Shown here in pieces: positions 21,434 to 31,455 of a stretch of DNA of 64,000 nucleotides (position 1 is its first letter; each line of letters begins with the position of its first letter). Location: NCBI RefSeq assembly GCF_024700075.1, contig NZ_JAJONE010000001.1, positions 2,632,001-2,696,000 on the forward strand. Direction: 5' to 3'. The notes below the pieces were generated by a model. That model made no database searches. It saw only the letters and a program-made list of their open reading frames with translations, and was not told the DNA's origin. A program made the position numbers and the translations under genes. The DNA comes from Hymenobacter sp. J193. Lineage in GTDB: Bacteria > Bacteroidota > Bacteroidia > Cytophagales > Hymenobacteraceae.

Positions 21434-23442
21434 ATGAAGCTTCCACTTTTCTGCGCGGCCCTGCTCACGCTTGGGTCGCTCAGCACCTGCCGCACCGCCC
21501 TGCCCACCGATACCTACGCCGCTCTGCCCACTTACGACGGCCCCGACCTGGGTTTGACCTTCGTACGCGGGCAGGCCCGCCTGCGGGTGTGGGCACCCAC
21601 CGCCGAAAAGCTCCAGCTCAAGCTCTACGCCGAGGGCACCGGTGGCGCGCCGGTGGCTGAGTACCCCATGCAGAAAGCGGCCGGCGGCACCTGGACGTAC
21701 ACGCTGCCCGCGCAGCCGCCCGGTCGTTTCTACGTGGTACAGGCCACCATTCAGGGTCGTCAGCTGGCCGAGGTGCCCGACCCCTACGTGCACGCCGTGG
21801 GCCTGAACGGGCAGCGCGGCGCCCTGCTCGACCCTGCCACCGTGAGCCCCGCCGAGTGGGAAGACGACCTGCGTCCCAAGCTGCGCCAGCCTACCGACGT
21901 GGTGATTGGGGAAATGCACGTGCGCGACGTATCCATGCACCCGGAGTCGGGCCTGCGCAACAAGGGCAAATACTTGGCGCTGGCGGAGCTGGGCACCACC
22001 GGGCCCGGAGGGGTGAAAACCGGCCTCGACCACCTTTCGGAGCTGGGTATCACCCACCTGCACCTGCTGCCCACCAACGACTTTGCTTCCATCGACGAAA
22101 GCCAGCTGGCGGCCAACCGCTTTAACTGGGGCTACGACCCGCTGCACTACACCGTGCCCGAAGGCTCGTACTCCTCCGACCCCGCCGACCCCGTTGCCCG
22201 CATTCTGGAGCTGAAGCAAGTGGTGCAGAAGCTGCACCGCCGCGGCCTGCGCCTGGTGCTGGACGTGGTGTATAACCACACCGCCGATGCCGCCCGCTCA
22301 TCCTTCGAGCAGCTGGTGCCCGGCTACTACTACCGCCACCGCGCCGATGGCTCTTTGTCCGACGCAGCGGCCTGCGGCAACGAGTGGCCTCCGAGCGGCC
22401 CATGGTGCGCAAGCTCATCGTGGAGTCGGTGGCGTACTGGGCGCGGCACTACCACGTGGATGGGTTTCGGTTTGACCTGATGGGCGTGCTGGATTTGCGC
22501 ACCATGCGGTCCGTACGGGTGGCCCTGGATGAAATCGACCACTCCATCTTTGTGTACGGAGAAGGATGGACGGCCGGCAGCTCGCCCGTGCCCGACGCCG
22601 AGCGGGCTCTGAAAGCCAACGTGGGCAAGCTGGACCGCATAGCTGCCTTCTCCGATGAGCTGCGCGACGGTGTGAAAGGTCACTTTGCCCGCCAGACCGA
22701 GCCGGGCTTTGCCAGCGGCCAGCCGGGCCTGGAGGAAAGCGTGAAGTTCGGCATTGTGGCCGCCACTCAGCACCCCCAGCTCGACTATACCAAGGTGAAC
22801 TACTCCAAAGCGCCCTGGGCCAACTCCCCGGCTCAGACCATCAACTACGTGGCCTGCCACGACGATATGGTGCTCTGGGACAAGCTGGCCGCCGCCAACC
22901 CCGGCGTGCCGGAGGCAGAGCGCGTGAAGATGGATTTGCTTAGCAACGTCATCGTGTTTACGTCGCAGGGCGTGCCGTTCTTGCCCATCGGCGACGAGTT
23001 TCTGCGCACCAAGGGCGGCTCGCATAACTCCTATAATCAGCCCGACGCCGTGAATCAACTGGATTGGGGCCGCAAAGCTCAATACGCGCGGGTGTTCGAG
23101 TTCTACCGCCAGCTGATTGCCCTGCGCCGTGCCCACCCAGCCTTTCGTCTGCCTTCGCAGGCTGCCATTCAAGAGCACCTGGAGTTTTTGCCCAACGTGC
23201 CGGCCAATACCATCGGCTACCGCCTGAAAGACCACGCCGGCGGCGACGAGTGGAACACGATTACGGTGCTTTTCAATGGCAACCGCCAGCCCGCTTCGCT
23301 GACCGTGCCCGGTGGCAAGTACTCTGTGGTGCTGGCCGGCAAAGAAATCAACCCCAAAGGTATCCGGCCGCTGGAAGTTGCCGGGGTGAGTGCAACGGTG
23401 GAAGTGCCCGCTTCCTCAGCCCTGATTCTGGTGCAGCCGTAG
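21434..23442 (+). pseudogene. pulA: Type I pullulanase / GH13 alpha-glucan debranching enzyme, broken by one missing base
   Basis: Two overlapping frames (21434-22480 and 22384-23442) together encode one enzyme. The first part has a signal peptide ending near LGSLSTC, a CBM48-like domain (LRVWAPTAEKLQLKLYAEG), FNWGYDPLHYTVPEGSYS and the GH13 motif DVVYNHT. The second has VDGFRFDLMG (nucleophile Asp), VYGEGW (acid Glu) and YVACHDDMVLWDKL. Adding one G after 22384 joins them as GNEVASERPMVRKL, the normal sequence. It would hydrolyse alpha-1,6 bonds of pullulan or glycogen outside the cytoplasm. The break is a real mutation or a sequencing error at a GG. Confidence 0.85.
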
Positions 23443-23531
23443 CGGCTCTCGGGCCGGGTAGGTAGCTCAACCGTAGCAACCGGCCATCCGGCGGCGCGTT
23501 GTAGAAGGCAGCTTTCCCGAATCAGGTGTTT

Positions 23532-24365
23532 ATGCCATTTGCTGCCCATCTGCGCGTTGCTTTTCGTCGTCACTGGCCCTATTACCTGGCTGAGGCAGCC
23601 GGATTGGCCTTCTTCGTGCTATGCGCGGGTTTGCTGACGGTGCTGCTGGAGCATCCCGCGTCGCCGCTGGCGCCGTGGCTGCCCATGCAGCCGGTGGCAC
23701 GCCGCGCCCTGATGGGCCTGGGCATGGCGCTGGTGATTGTGAGCATCGTGTATAGTCCCTGGGGCAAGCGGTCCGGGGCCCATATCAACCCCGCCGTGAC
23801 GCTGGCGTTCTGGCAGCTGGGCAAGCTGCGCACCCCCGATGCCGTATGGTACGTGCTGGCCCAGCTGGCCGGAGCTGTGGGAGCCGCACAGCTGCTACGC
23901 GGGAGTCTGGGCCGCTGGTATGCCCACCCCGCCGTAAACTTCACCGTTACTGAGCCGGGGCCACAGGGGCCTTTGGTAGCGTTTTGGGCGGAGTTTGGTA
24001 TTTCCTTTCTGCTGATGATAGTGCTGCTTGTGGCCCTGCATTCGGGCCGGCTGAAGCGCTGGACGGGCGTGGTACTGGGGCTGCTGCTGGCCGTGTACAT
24101 TGTGTTCGAAACGCCCTATTCTGGCATGAGCCTGAACCCGGCCCGCTCCCTGGGCACGGCGCTGGCCGCCGGTAGCTACCAAGGGCTGTGGCTGTATTGG
24201 GTGGCGCCGCCGCTGGCCACGTGGCTGGCTACGGTGCTGTTTCGTTACCTGCACCACGGTGAAGACCTGGAATGCGCCGTGCTGGCCGGCTGCGGCCCTG
24301 GTCCCGCCTCGCCCCACACAGCGGGGGAGGAACCACCGCACTATCCTACGCAGCAGCCGGAGTAG
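23532..24365 (+). CDS. Aquaporin / MIP-family channel
   Basis: 277 residues with six membrane helices and both NPA half-helices: SGAHINPAVTLAFW near residue 76 and SGMSLNPARSLGTAL near residue 198. These motifs form the channel constriction for water or small solutes. The ATG at 23532 is preferred to a GTG two codons upstream. The C-terminal tail (about 40 residues, Pro/Gly/Glu-rich with two Cys) is longer than in typical aquaporins. The gene follows the pullulanase by 89 bases. A glycerol or water role cannot be separated by sequence alone. Confidence 0.9.
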   Translation: MPFAAHLRVAFRRHWPYYLAEAAGLAFFVLCAGLLTVLLEHPASPLAPWLPMQPVARRALMGLGMALVIVSIVYSPWGKRSGAHINPAVTLAFWQLGKLRTPDAVWYVLAQLAGAVGAAQLLRGSLGRWYAHPAVNFTVTEPGPQGPLVAFWAEFGISFLLMIVLLVALHSGRLKRWTGVVLGLLLAVYIVFETPYSGMSLNPARSLGTALAAGSYQGLWLYWVAPPLATWLATVLFRYLHHGEDLECAVLAGCGPGPASPHTAGEEPPHYPTQQPE

Positions 24366-24379
24366 TTGAGTAGCCCATA

Positions 24380-24468
24380 GTTCGTTGTTTGTTTGCAGTT
24401 GTTCGTTTTCAGATGGCAATGACGGCCAGCTTCATACTGAATAAGGTAACAGCAAACAACGAACAACC
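24380..24468. repeat. Inverted short-word repeat (word GTTCGTTGTTTG)
   Basis: Left arm GTTCGTTGTTTGTTTGC (24380-24396) plus GTTGTTCGTT; right arm AGCAAACAACGAACAACC (24451-24468), which is its complement over 12-13 bases. It lies between convergent stop codons of the aquaporin and patatin genes and might also act as a terminator. Confidence 0.65.
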
Positions 24469-24481
24469 AACCCGAAACAAC

Positions 24482-26818
24482 CTAATCCAGAGACCGGTCG
24501 CGGAATAGCACGTAGCCGATGTGGGCAAACACGCCGAAGCGGTGCTCCCGCTCATCGTAGGTGATGAACTGCAGCGACGCCGGCCCTACGGGCGTCTGGT
24601 AGGTAAGCCCCGTCATGGCCGTGAGGTAGGGCCGAGAAACGGTATTCTCGCGTTTGGCGAGCAAAGTGTTGTTGGGGTCGCGGCCCCAGGGACGCACCAG
24701 CACGTGCGCGTATACGGAAGTACGCCACTCCACGGGCCCAAACAGCGCCTGCACGTAGTGCAGCCCGCCGGCAGCATAGGCTGTGCCCCGGTAGCGGTCC
24801 AGGAACAGGGTGCGGGAGTCGGGCAGGGGCAGGAAAGCGGGGGAGGCGGTGAGCGAGGAACGGTAGGTGGCAAACCTTCCCTGCGTAGTAGCCACTAAGT
24901 CGGTGGTGAAGCCCCAGGATTTCGTGCGCACTCCTACACTGTCAACCTTATTCAGCGAGAAAAACTGCTCGATAAACGCGCTGGCCCGGAGCCACTGGTG
25001 GTTTTTCTTGCGGCCCTCCAGCTCAAGGGCCGTGCTGCCGGGGTCGTAGTTCTCTACCCCCGACACGGCCCGGAAGCCAAACTCCACGCGGCGGCCCAGG
25101 GTAGCATACTGGCGCCGGTTCTGGGAGTTGCGCTCGAAACGCAGCGCTGCCGTGAAACCGCTGAGGCTACTTTGGTCGAGGTTGTCCTGGCTGTTCAGCG
25201 AATCGGTATTGGCAAATCGGTCACGGTTGGTAAAGGCCCCGGCCGTGAGGATGTAGCGGCTGCGGTAGTTGGGGCTGATGCCAATCTGCACGTTGGTTAT
25301 CAGGTCGCGCTGCTGAATCTGGGTGGTTTCGGTGTTGGTCCCCAGCAGGCCCCCGGTGTCCTGATAGTTGAAGTTGTTGAACGTAAGCTGGGGCTGGATG
25401 TAAAGCGGAAACCGGCCCGGCACACTGACGCGGAATGCCGCATGCACCCCATTGTAGAAACGGCCCACGGTGGCGTTGGCCTGCACGGTGTAGAGGTAGC
25501 GGTTGAGGTAGCGGAAGGAGCCGCCCAGGTAAAAGTTGCTCATGGAGCGCGTAGACAGCAGCACGCCCAGGTCGGCGGTGAGGTTGTTGGCCTGGCGGGC
25601 ATCCACGCTCAGTACGTATCCCTGCTTCTGCTTATCATACATCACCCGCGGGTACACGTTGGAGAAGAAGTCGTTGTCTACCAGCGTGAAATAGCCTTCC
25701 TCGATATCAGAGGGCGTGTAGCTGGTGCCGGTGCGCCGGAAAAAGCGCCGCACAAAGGCCTGCTGCTCTGTGGGCAGGCCCTGCACGTTCACCTGCTTGA
25801 AATCGGGGCGGGGCGCGCGCTCCTGGAAAGCCCGGCGGCGCTGCTGCAAAGCCAGCGTATCCTCGCGGCGCGGAATGCGGCGCAGCATCAACGCCAGCTT
25901 GGCCTCGGCAGCAGTTTCGCCCAGGTTCACCAGCTTCTTGGCGCGGTTGAAGTCGCCGGCGCCGTAGCCTTCCAAGTCAGGCTGAATGAAGATACCGTTG
26001 GGCCCTACCGACAGCGTATCGGCCACGTTGGAGCCCAGGAAAACGAGCGTGCCGGTCAGCAGCTGGTCATCCTTATCCTTGGGGTACTGCTTGTAGGCCA
26101 CGTCGCCCACGTTCACCCCAATCATAATATCGGGCTTGAACTCTTCCTTCATCACGCCCGTGGGAAAGTTATCTACCACGGCCCCGTCGAAAAGGTAGCG
26201 GCCATCGGCCTGCCGGATGGGGCGGAACGCCAGTGGAAAAGCCATGGAGTTGCGCACGGCATCGGCCAGGGACCCGCTGCGTTGCACCACGCGCTTGCGC
26301 GTGAATACCTCGGAAGCCACGGCCCGGTAGGGCACCAGCAGCCGGTCGAAGTCGTAGTCGGAGATGGCGCCGGCGGGAGCCAGCATGGTGGCCAGCTGGT
26401 AGTTGAGGGTGGCGTCGTTGATCAGGCGCGGCGTGATGCGCGTCTTGAACTTGCTGTCGATGGCCAGACCCAGGTGCAGGGCGGCGGGGTTGTCGTCGGT
26501 TTCAAAGTAGTTGTACACCTTGCCGTTGAGGGGGCGGTTGGCCACCCAGTCCTGAAACGCCTGGCTGAGCACGATCTTCTCAATTTCGTCGGGGGAGTAG
26601 CCGGCAGCGTACATAGCGCCTACAATAGCGCCCATGCTGGTGCCCACAATGTAGTCGATGGGGATGCGGTTTTTCTCCAGCACCTTCAGCACGCCCACGT
26701 GGGCCAGCCCTTTGGCCCCGCCGCCGCTGAGCACCAGGCCCACTTTCTGCGCGTGGGTGGTAGAAATGCTGAGCAGCACGAGCAAGCCGCTCAGCCAGGA
26801 GTAGAGTTTTTGTGGCAT
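24482..26818 (-). CDS. Patatin-like phospholipase with C-terminal outer-membrane barrel (PlpD type)
   Basis: 778 residues from the ATG at 26818. A signal peptide ([20 protein letters not shown]) is followed by the patatin domain: [13 protein letters not shown] oxyanion loop, the serine hydrolase motif GTSMG, and the Asp of [11 protein letters not shown]. Next comes a POTRA-like segment ([20 protein letters not shown]) and a C-terminal BamA-like beta barrel. This is the type Vd secretion layout, in which the barrel anchors or exports a phospholipase A1. The final residues [11 protein letters not shown] are less typical of a barrel end. No operon partner is apparent. Confidence 0.9.
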   Translation of the reverse strand: MPQKLYSWLSGLLVLLSISTTHAQKVGLVLSGGGAKGLAHVGVLKVLEKNRIPIDYIVGTSMGAIVGAMYAAGYSPDEIEKIVLSQAFQDWVANRPLNGKVYNYFETDDNPAALHLGLAIDSKFKTRITPRLINDATLNYQLATMLAPAGAISDYDFDRLLVPYRAVASEVFTRKRVVQRSGSLADAVRNSMAFPLAFRPIRQADGRYLFDGAVVDNFPTGVMKEEFKPDIMIGVNVGDVAYKQYPKDKDDQLLTGTLVFLGSNVADTLSVGPNGIFIQPDLEGYGAGDFNRAKKLVNLGETAAEAKLALMLRRIPRREDTLALQQRRRAFQERAPRPDFKQVNVQGLPTEQQAFVRRFFRRTGTSYTPSDIEEGYFTLVDNDFFSNVYPRVMYDKQKQGYVLSVDARQANNLTADLGVLLSTRSMSNFYLGGSFRYLNRYLYTVQANATVGRFYNGVHAAFRVSVPGRFPLYIQPQLTFNNFNYQDTGGLLGTNTETTQIQQRDLITNVQIGISPNYRSRYILTAGAFTNRDRFANTDSLNSQDNLDQSSLSGFTAALRFERNSQNRRQYATLGRRVEFGFRAVSGVENYDPGSTALELEGRKKNHQWLRASAFIEQFFSLNKVDSVGVRTKSWGFTTDLVATTQGRFATYRSSLTASPAFLPLPDSRTLFLDRYRGTAYAAGGLHYVQALFGPVEWRTSVYAHVLVRPWGRDPNNTLLAKRENTVSRPYLTAMTGLTYQTPVGPASLQFITYDEREHRFGVFAHIGYVLFRDRSLD

Positions 26819-27032
26819 AGGAAAGGGAATCCGCCCGGGGTGGGCAGCGCGTTTCCTACGCAAGCGCCTGCAAGAGGTTGAAGAGGTCAGCCGTATCAGC
26901 CGCAACCAGCACGTCCGGATGAGACTCAGAAGGAGGCAGGGCGAACTTAAAGACGAGCTTACCCGTCCCTGTCTGTAAGCTCAAAATGTTGGTTTCGCGT
27001 TGGCTGCGCGTCTTTATGCCCTTGTGCAGGCG

Positions 27033-27446
27033 CTAAGGCGCCAGCCAAACTCCCAGTGTGGTGGGCGTGTTTCGCAGGGCCGTAAATAGCAGGGTGCTGC
27101 CAACTACCGTCCAGCCCAGCCAGGGTTGGTAAAGCCAGGAAAGACGCCGGTTTTGCGGCCGCAGAAAGGCCCCGACTTCGAGCAGGCCACCCAGCAGCAG
27201 CAGCGGCACGCACGCTACGGCCAGCAGGTTGAGGCCGGCGGCCCGCGCCAGCTGCCCGCGCAGCAAAGCGTGCAAGGCCCGCTGCGTGCCGCAGCCCGGG
27301 CAGTGCCAGCCGGTCAGCCAGTTGATCGGGCAGCGGGGAAAAGGGTAGTGGGCCGGGTCGAGGCGGAAATACAACAGGGCCAGCGTAAGCCCGGCGAGTA
27401 TGCCGAGGCCCAGTACGCTGGCCCTGCTGACGGAAACTAATGGCAC
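27033..27446 (-). CDS. DUF2752 membrane protein
   Basis: 137 residues. FPRCPINWLTGWHCPGCGTQRALHALLRGQ is the DUF2752 signature in two parts (CP-x-N-x3-G and CPGCGTQRA), with three membrane segments around it. The family is common in Bacteroidetes and often sits beside CD225/dispanin proteins, as here (next gene upstream, 13 bases away). Function unknown; the conserved cysteines could bind metal. Confidence 0.85.
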   Translation of the reverse strand: MPLVSVSRASVLGLGILAGLTLALLYFRLDPAHYPFPRCPINWLTGWHCPGCGTQRALHALLRGQLARAAGLNLLAVACVPLLLLGGLLEVGAFLRPQNRRLSWLYQPWLGWTVVGSTLLFTALRNTPTTLGVWLAP

Positions 27447-27459
27447 GCTGAAAAGCGGA

Positions 27460-27771
27460 TTATTGGGAGGCGGCGTTCATCATAGCCAGGCCACCGAACA
27501 CGAACATGAAAAGGATGTACAGTACAATGCCTCCCAGGCCAACGAAAAACCCGATTTTCGTCCATTTGCCGGCTTTCTGGGAAGCGTCCAGTGCCCCGGC
27601 GTAGTCACCCCGGGCTATGCTGGAGTTTACATTGGCGGCGTTGATGATGCCTACAATCCCGAAGGGAAGGCAGCAGAAGATGGTGACCAGGATAGATTCT
27701 ACCAGCCAGTTTTTGGGTGGCGGGCCGCCCGCGGGCGGAGTATTCATGGTGGAATTGTAGGTCTGCTCCAT
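27460..27771 (-). CDS. CD225/dispanin family small membrane protein
   Basis: 103 residues from the ATG at 27771. A Pro/Gly-rich N-terminus precedes NWLVESILVTIFCCLPFGIV, the first of two membrane segments, then VNSSIARGDYAGALDASQKA, the conserved CD225 loop with alanine-rich pattern, and the second segment. It resembles eukaryotic IFITM/dispanins in domain type. In bacteria the role is unknown. It precedes DUF2752 in what is probably a two-gene transcript. A frame 17 codons longer has no better start. Confidence 0.85.
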   Translation of the reverse strand: MEQTYNSTMNTPPAGGPPPKNWLVESILVTIFCCLPFGIVGIINAANVNSSIARGDYAGALDASQKAGKWTKIGFFVGLGGIVLYILFMFVFGGLAMMNAASQ

Positions 27772-27886
27772 GCAAAGAGAATAGAAAAAAGAGGGAGAAG
27801 GTTGATTGACGGGGTTAAACATAGAAATTATCTATGCAAAACCAGTATTTTTCCGCCGTAAGGTCAGATAATAGTTGAGTTGGTTC

Positions 27887-28258
27887 TCACCACTTCCGGA
27901 ATATCACATACACTGCGGCCACCAGCAGCCCAAAGCCCAGCAGGTGGTTCCAGCCTAGCTTTTCGGTTTTGAAGACGTACACCGCGCACAGCGTAAACAC
28001 CGTCAGGGACACCACTTCCTGAATGACTTTGAGCTGAAACAGGCTGAAGGGGCCGCCATTTTCCTCGAAGCCGATGCGGTTGGCCGGCACCTGAAACACG
28101 TACTCGAAGAAGGCTAAGCCCCAGCTTACCAGTACAATGCCCACCAGCCCCAGCTTGCTGAACCACGGCAGCTTTTTAAACTGCAGGTGCCCATACCAGG
28201 CAAACGTCATAAACAGGTTGGAAACCGAGAGCAGCACCAGCGTAAGCAAGCCTTTCAT
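27887..28258 (-). CDS. DUF486 (DMT-superfamily-like) membrane protein
   Basis: 123 residues with four membrane helices. It matches DUF486 in pattern: SNLFMTFAWYGHLQFK at the N-terminus, WGLAFFEYVFQVPANRIG in the middle and QLKVIQEVVSLTVFTLCAVY. The family is related to small multidrug-resistance-like transporters, but transport has not been shown to my knowledge. It stands alone between intergenic repeats. Confidence 0.9.
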   Translation of the reverse strand: MKGLLTLVLLSVSNLFMTFAWYGHLQFKKLPWFSKLGLVGIVLVSWGLAFFEYVFQVPANRIGFEENGGPFSLFQLKVIQEVVSLTVFTLCAVYVFKTEKLGWNHLLGFGLLVAAVYVIFRKW

Positions 28259-28260
28259 AA

Positions 28261-28380
28261 GGTGAATGGTGAGGAGTGAAATCGTGAGTTTGGATGTTGT
28301 ACTGGCGCTAAACCCGCCTGTTGAAGCAAATTGCGCAGTTAGAACGTCAACTCACCATTTCACCAGCTTACTATTTCACC
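28261..28380. repeat. Inverted short-word repeat (word GGTGAAATGGTGAG, second copy)
   Basis: Left arm starts GGTGAATGGTGAGGAGTGAA (28261-28292); right arm holds CTCACCATTTCACC and CTATTTCACC (28349-28380), its complement. Same word family as 13141-13228. It lies immediately upstream of the DUF486 start and downstream of the nuclease gene at 28384. Confidence 0.6.
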
Positions 28381-28383
28381 GCT

Positions 28384-29358
28384 TTAGTCCGCGTGGCCGG
28401 GGGCGTTGGTAACCGGAGCCTGCTGGAGCTGCTCGGTTTCGCGGGCCAGGCGCTGCTGCTCCTCGGCCGAGACGGTGCGGGGCATGTTGCGCAGGTCGGG
28501 CTGGCCGGCATCCACCCAGGCGGTGTACCAGAACGCGCCCACCAGCCGCACGGCCAGGCGCATCTGCCGCTCTACCTGCCCGCTGAGGCGCTGGTGGTAC
28601 TCGCGGCTGAACTCGCGGGAGTAGGTGCGCACGGTGGCATTGCCTCGCTGCTCAAAGGTGTATTTCTTGTCGTCCGGGAATTTGGTCGTCAGCTCCTTCT
28701 CAAAGCGCAGCACAGAGTCGACGGCGTTGCTGGAGCGCGTGACGGTGGCCCAGATAGCAGCCGTGGGCCGTTCGATATAGGGGGCCGGACCCGTGAAAAA
28801 GTCGTAGCCCGAGGCCAGCAGCTCCGGCAGGCGGCTTTCCCAAAGCCCATGAATGCCGCGCTGCCCCGTGAGCTGCCCGTTGTAGTTATGGGTGGTGTGC
28901 AGGGGCACGCAGGCATCGGCCACGTAGTGCCCCAGGTCGGCCGACACGCTCAGAATCCGGTCGGCGTTGCGGCTGCGGAAGGCTTCGGTCAGGCGATTTT
29001 TCATCACCACCACGTGCCAGGGCACAATGCCGTGGCGCTGGAGCGTATCGAGGCTGTAGCGGGCCACGGCGTCGGCGTAGTTGCGTGGCAGCTTGTAAGC
29101 GGCGCTGTCGCCATACACGTCCAGGTCGATGTAGTGGCGCGGGGCCTCCTCGGGTACTACGGAGCGGCGCGAGTCGGGGCGGGTGGCGTTTTCGGTGAGG
29201 TAGTCGATGTTGCTCTTATAGAAGCCCAGCAGCTCGGGCGGCAGCGTGTACACGGCCAGCCGGTTGATGGTGCGGTGCCCGAAAAAACCCCAGGCCTGCG
29301 GCCGCTGGGGCCAGAGCGTCAAGACAACGACGAGAAAAGCAGCCGCTACACGGGTCAT
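28384..29358 (-). CDS. Secreted zinc-dependent phospholipase C / S1-P1 nuclease-like protein
   Basis: 324 residues from the ATG at 29358, with a signal peptide that ends at QAWG. The tryptophan WGFFGHRTINRLAV after cleavage is the usual mature N-terminus of this fold, whose first residue binds zinc. Later zinc-ligand motifs are HYIDLD, DLGHYVADACVPLHTTHN and GIHGLWESRLPEL. It would hydrolyse phosphoester bonds in nucleic acids or phospholipids in the periplasm or outside. The Gln/Glu-rich C-terminus is disordered. Confidence 0.8.
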   Translation of the reverse strand: MTRVAAAFLVVVLTLWPQRPQAWGFFGHRTINRLAVYTLPPELLGFYKSNIDYLTENATRPDSRRSVVPEEAPRHYIDLDVYGDSAAYKLPRNYADAVARYSLDTLQRHGIVPWHVVVMKNRLTEAFRSRNADRILSVSADLGHYVADACVPLHTTHNYNGQLTGQRGIHGLWESRLPELLASGYDFFTGPAPYIERPTAAIWATVTRSSNAVDSVLRFEKELTTKFPDDKKYTFEQRGNATVRTYSREFSREYHQRLSGQVERQMRLAVRLVGAFWYTAWVDAGQPDLRNMPRTVSAEEQQRLARETEQLQQAPVTNAPGHAD

Positions 29359-29432
29359 AAAGGAATAGTCAGATACGAGCAGGAGAAAGATACTCAGGCT
29401 TTTCGGTAAGACCAAACGCCTGATTCTAAGCG

Positions 29433-30152
29433 CTACTCCCGCACCAGGCGGTAAAGGCTTTCCCGGTACGTTTCGCCGATGGGCAGCTCCTGCTGCCCGA
29501 TATACAAAATGTTGCCATCAATCATACTGATCTTATCCACGGCCACCAGGTACGACTTATGAATGCGCAGAAAAGCGGGCTGGGGCAGCTGGTCGGCCAG
29601 CTCCTTCAGGGTTTGATAGGTAACCAGTCGCTGGTTGGCCGTGTGCAGGGCCAGGTAGTTGCCCAGCGCCTCGGCATACAGAATATCGGCGTGGCTGACG
29701 CGCATGAACTTGTTTTTGCTGTCGCCTTTCACAAACAGGTAGCCGCCTGCCGGGGCGGGAGCCGCGGGGGAAGCGACCGGCGGCGCTGGCGTGGCCGGCG
29801 CCAGCAGAGCCTGGGCTTTCTGCACGGCCCGCAAAAACCGGTCGAAGGAAACGGGCTTCAGCAGGTAGTCCACCACATCGTGCTCGTAGCCTTCCAGCGC
29901 GTACTCGGGGTAGGCCGTGGTGAGAATGACCTTGCAGCGGTGCCCGCAGATTTTTAGAAACTGCAGGCCCGTCAGCTCCGGCATCTGAATATCAAGAAAC
30001 ACCAGATCGGCCCGGCCTTCCTGCACCCACTGCAGCGCTTCGATGGGGTTGGTAGTCAGCCCGGCCAAGGTCAGAAACGGAATTTTCTCGATGTAGGCGG
30101 CCAGCAGGCGGCCCGCGTAGGCTTCATCATCAACGGCAATACAACGAATCAT
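29433..30152 (-). CDS. LytTR-family response regulator
   Basis: 239 residues: receiver domain at 1-120 with the phosphorylation site D54 in LVFLDIQMPEL, acidic pair DDE at the start and K in YLLKPVSF; Ala/Pro linker; C-terminal LytTR DNA-binding domain from about 140 (VKGDSKNKFMRVSHADILYA through FLRIHKSYLVAVDKI). Phosphorylation by the adjacent LytS-like kinase should change its binding to imperfect direct-repeat promoters. The kinase gene lies 61 bases upstream on the same strand. Confidence 0.93.
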   Translation of the reverse strand: MIRCIAVDDEAYAGRLLAAYIEKIPFLTLAGLTTNPIEALQWVQEGRADLVFLDIQMPELTGLQFLKICGHRCKVILTTAYPEYALEGYEHDVVDYLLKPVSFDRFLRAVQKAQALLAPATPAPPVASPAAPAPAGGYLFVKGDSKNKFMRVSHADILYAEALGNYLALHTANQRLVTYQTLKELADQLPQPAFLRIHKSYLVAVDKISMIDGNILYIGQQELPIGETYRESLYRLVRE

Positions 30153-30213
30153 CGGGGGCGAAGCTGATATAATGCCGGGAGGCCGGCGGCTGAGGTTTGC
30201 TTTTCGGGTGGGT

Positions 30214-31239
30214 TCAGGCCAGGGTAAGCTGCAGCTCGGTGGCGTACGTGGTGCCGTCGGTATGCACGTGCAGCTGGTGACGGCCGGGATAAAGCAGCTC
30301 CAGCCGCCGGCGCACGTTGGTCAGCCCGATGCCGGTGGTACTGTCTTTCTGGTGGTGGCTGATGCGGTTGCGCACCGAAAAGCGCAGCTGGGTGGGCGAA
30401 GGCAAGCTCAGCTCGATTTCGACGGGGCACTCGGCTAGGTGCACGATGCCGTGCTTGAGGGCATTTTCGACGAAGGGAACCAGCAGCAGCGAAGGCACCC
30501 GCTGCCCGTTGATGAGGCCCTGCTGCCGGAAGTCAACATAAAACTTCTTTTCGAACCGGAGACGGTGCAGCGCCAGGTAGTTTTCCAGGTAGTCCACTTC
30601 CCGGCGCAGCTCCGCATGGCCGTCGGGGCTGTCGTGCAGCATGTAGCGCATCAGGTCGGAAAGGCGCAGCACTGCCTCGGCCAGCGGCTCCGAGACGAGG
30701 TAGGCTTCGGCGTAGAGGTAGTTGAGGGTGTTGTAAAGAAAGTGGGGGTTGATCTGCGTTTTCAGGAAGGCCAGCTCTGCCTGGGTTTTTTCCTGCAGCA
30801 GGAGTTGGGTTTCACGCTGCTTTTCGCGCTCAAAGGCGTCCTTCACGCCCCAGGCGGCCGCGGCCACCATCACCATGGGCAGGCCCTGGGTCAGGTTGTC
30901 GCGCAGATAAGCCAGCAGGCGTACCTCGCCGGTATAGTTGCTGAACCCAAACAGCAGCGGCATCAGCACCTGCTCCAGCGCATAGCGCGTGGTCGTGAAA
31001 ACGACGGGCGCCAGCAGAATGCCCAGCAGCAGCTGCGGAATCCGGTTTTTGCGCACAAAGCGCGGGTATATCAGCAGAAAGCAGTAGTAAAACACGCTCA
31101 TCATGCTGAGCCGGAACGTAAACTGCAGCAACAGCAGCGGCCCCAGGTTGGCGGGGTGTCCGCTCACGATGCCCACGGCATCATAGGCGATAAGCAGCCC
31201 CCAGCCCAGCAGATGAAAAAGCAGTGTTTGGCGGTTCAT
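30214..31239 (-). CDS. LytS-like sensor histidine kinase
   Basis: 341 residues with about four membrane helices in the first 130 residues, then a coiled linker (ERQRETQLLLQEKTQ region) and a His_kinase domain. The phosphorylated histidine is H166 in QINPHFLYNTLNYLY. The ATP-binding end is TGIGLTNVRRRLELLYPG. There is no obvious extracytoplasmic sensor domain, so membrane or small-ligand sensing is likely. It forms a two-component pair with the LytTR regulator downstream. Confidence 0.93.
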   Translation of the reverse strand: MNRQTLLFHLLGWGLLIAYDAVGIVSGHPANLGPLLLLQFTFRLSMMSVFYYCFLLIYPRFVRKNRIPQLLLGILLAPVVFTTTRYALEQVLMPLLFGFSNYTGEVRLLAYLRDNLTQGLPMVMVAAAAWGVKDAFEREKQRETQLLLQEKTQAELAFLKTQINPHFLYNTLNYLYAEAYLVSEPLAEAVLRLSDLMRYMLHDSPDGHAELRREVDYLENYLALHRLRFEKKFYVDFRQQGLINGQRVPSLLLVPFVENALKHGIVHLAECPVEIELSLPSPTQLRFSVRNRISHHQKDSTTGIGLTNVRRRLELLYPGRHQLHVHTDGTTYATELQLTLA

Positions 31240-31455
31240 GGCTTAAAGCTAGGCCACGGAGGCCGCATCTGCTCAGGTTTTATGCCAGCGCCCCCGTAGC
31301 CGATGCCAACCCCCGCGTTGGGCGGATAACCTGGCCGGTAGCCCGGCCCACGGGTTTACATCAGGTTTGAGTTGGTTGCTATAATAAAGTTTCGGGCGCC
31401 GGCCCGGGCCCGCACCTTTGGCTTATTCTTTTCGCAACCCTTACTCTCCGGCTGT

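Noticed and set aside
23064..23465. 133-codon + frame inside the pullulanase region
   Set aside because: Overlaps the pullulanase C-terminal frame, which matches GH13; no independent motif.
24998..26881. 627-codon open frame antisense to the patatin-barrel gene
   Set aside because: The minus-strand gene carries a signal peptide, GTSMG and barrel strands; the antisense product is low-complexity.
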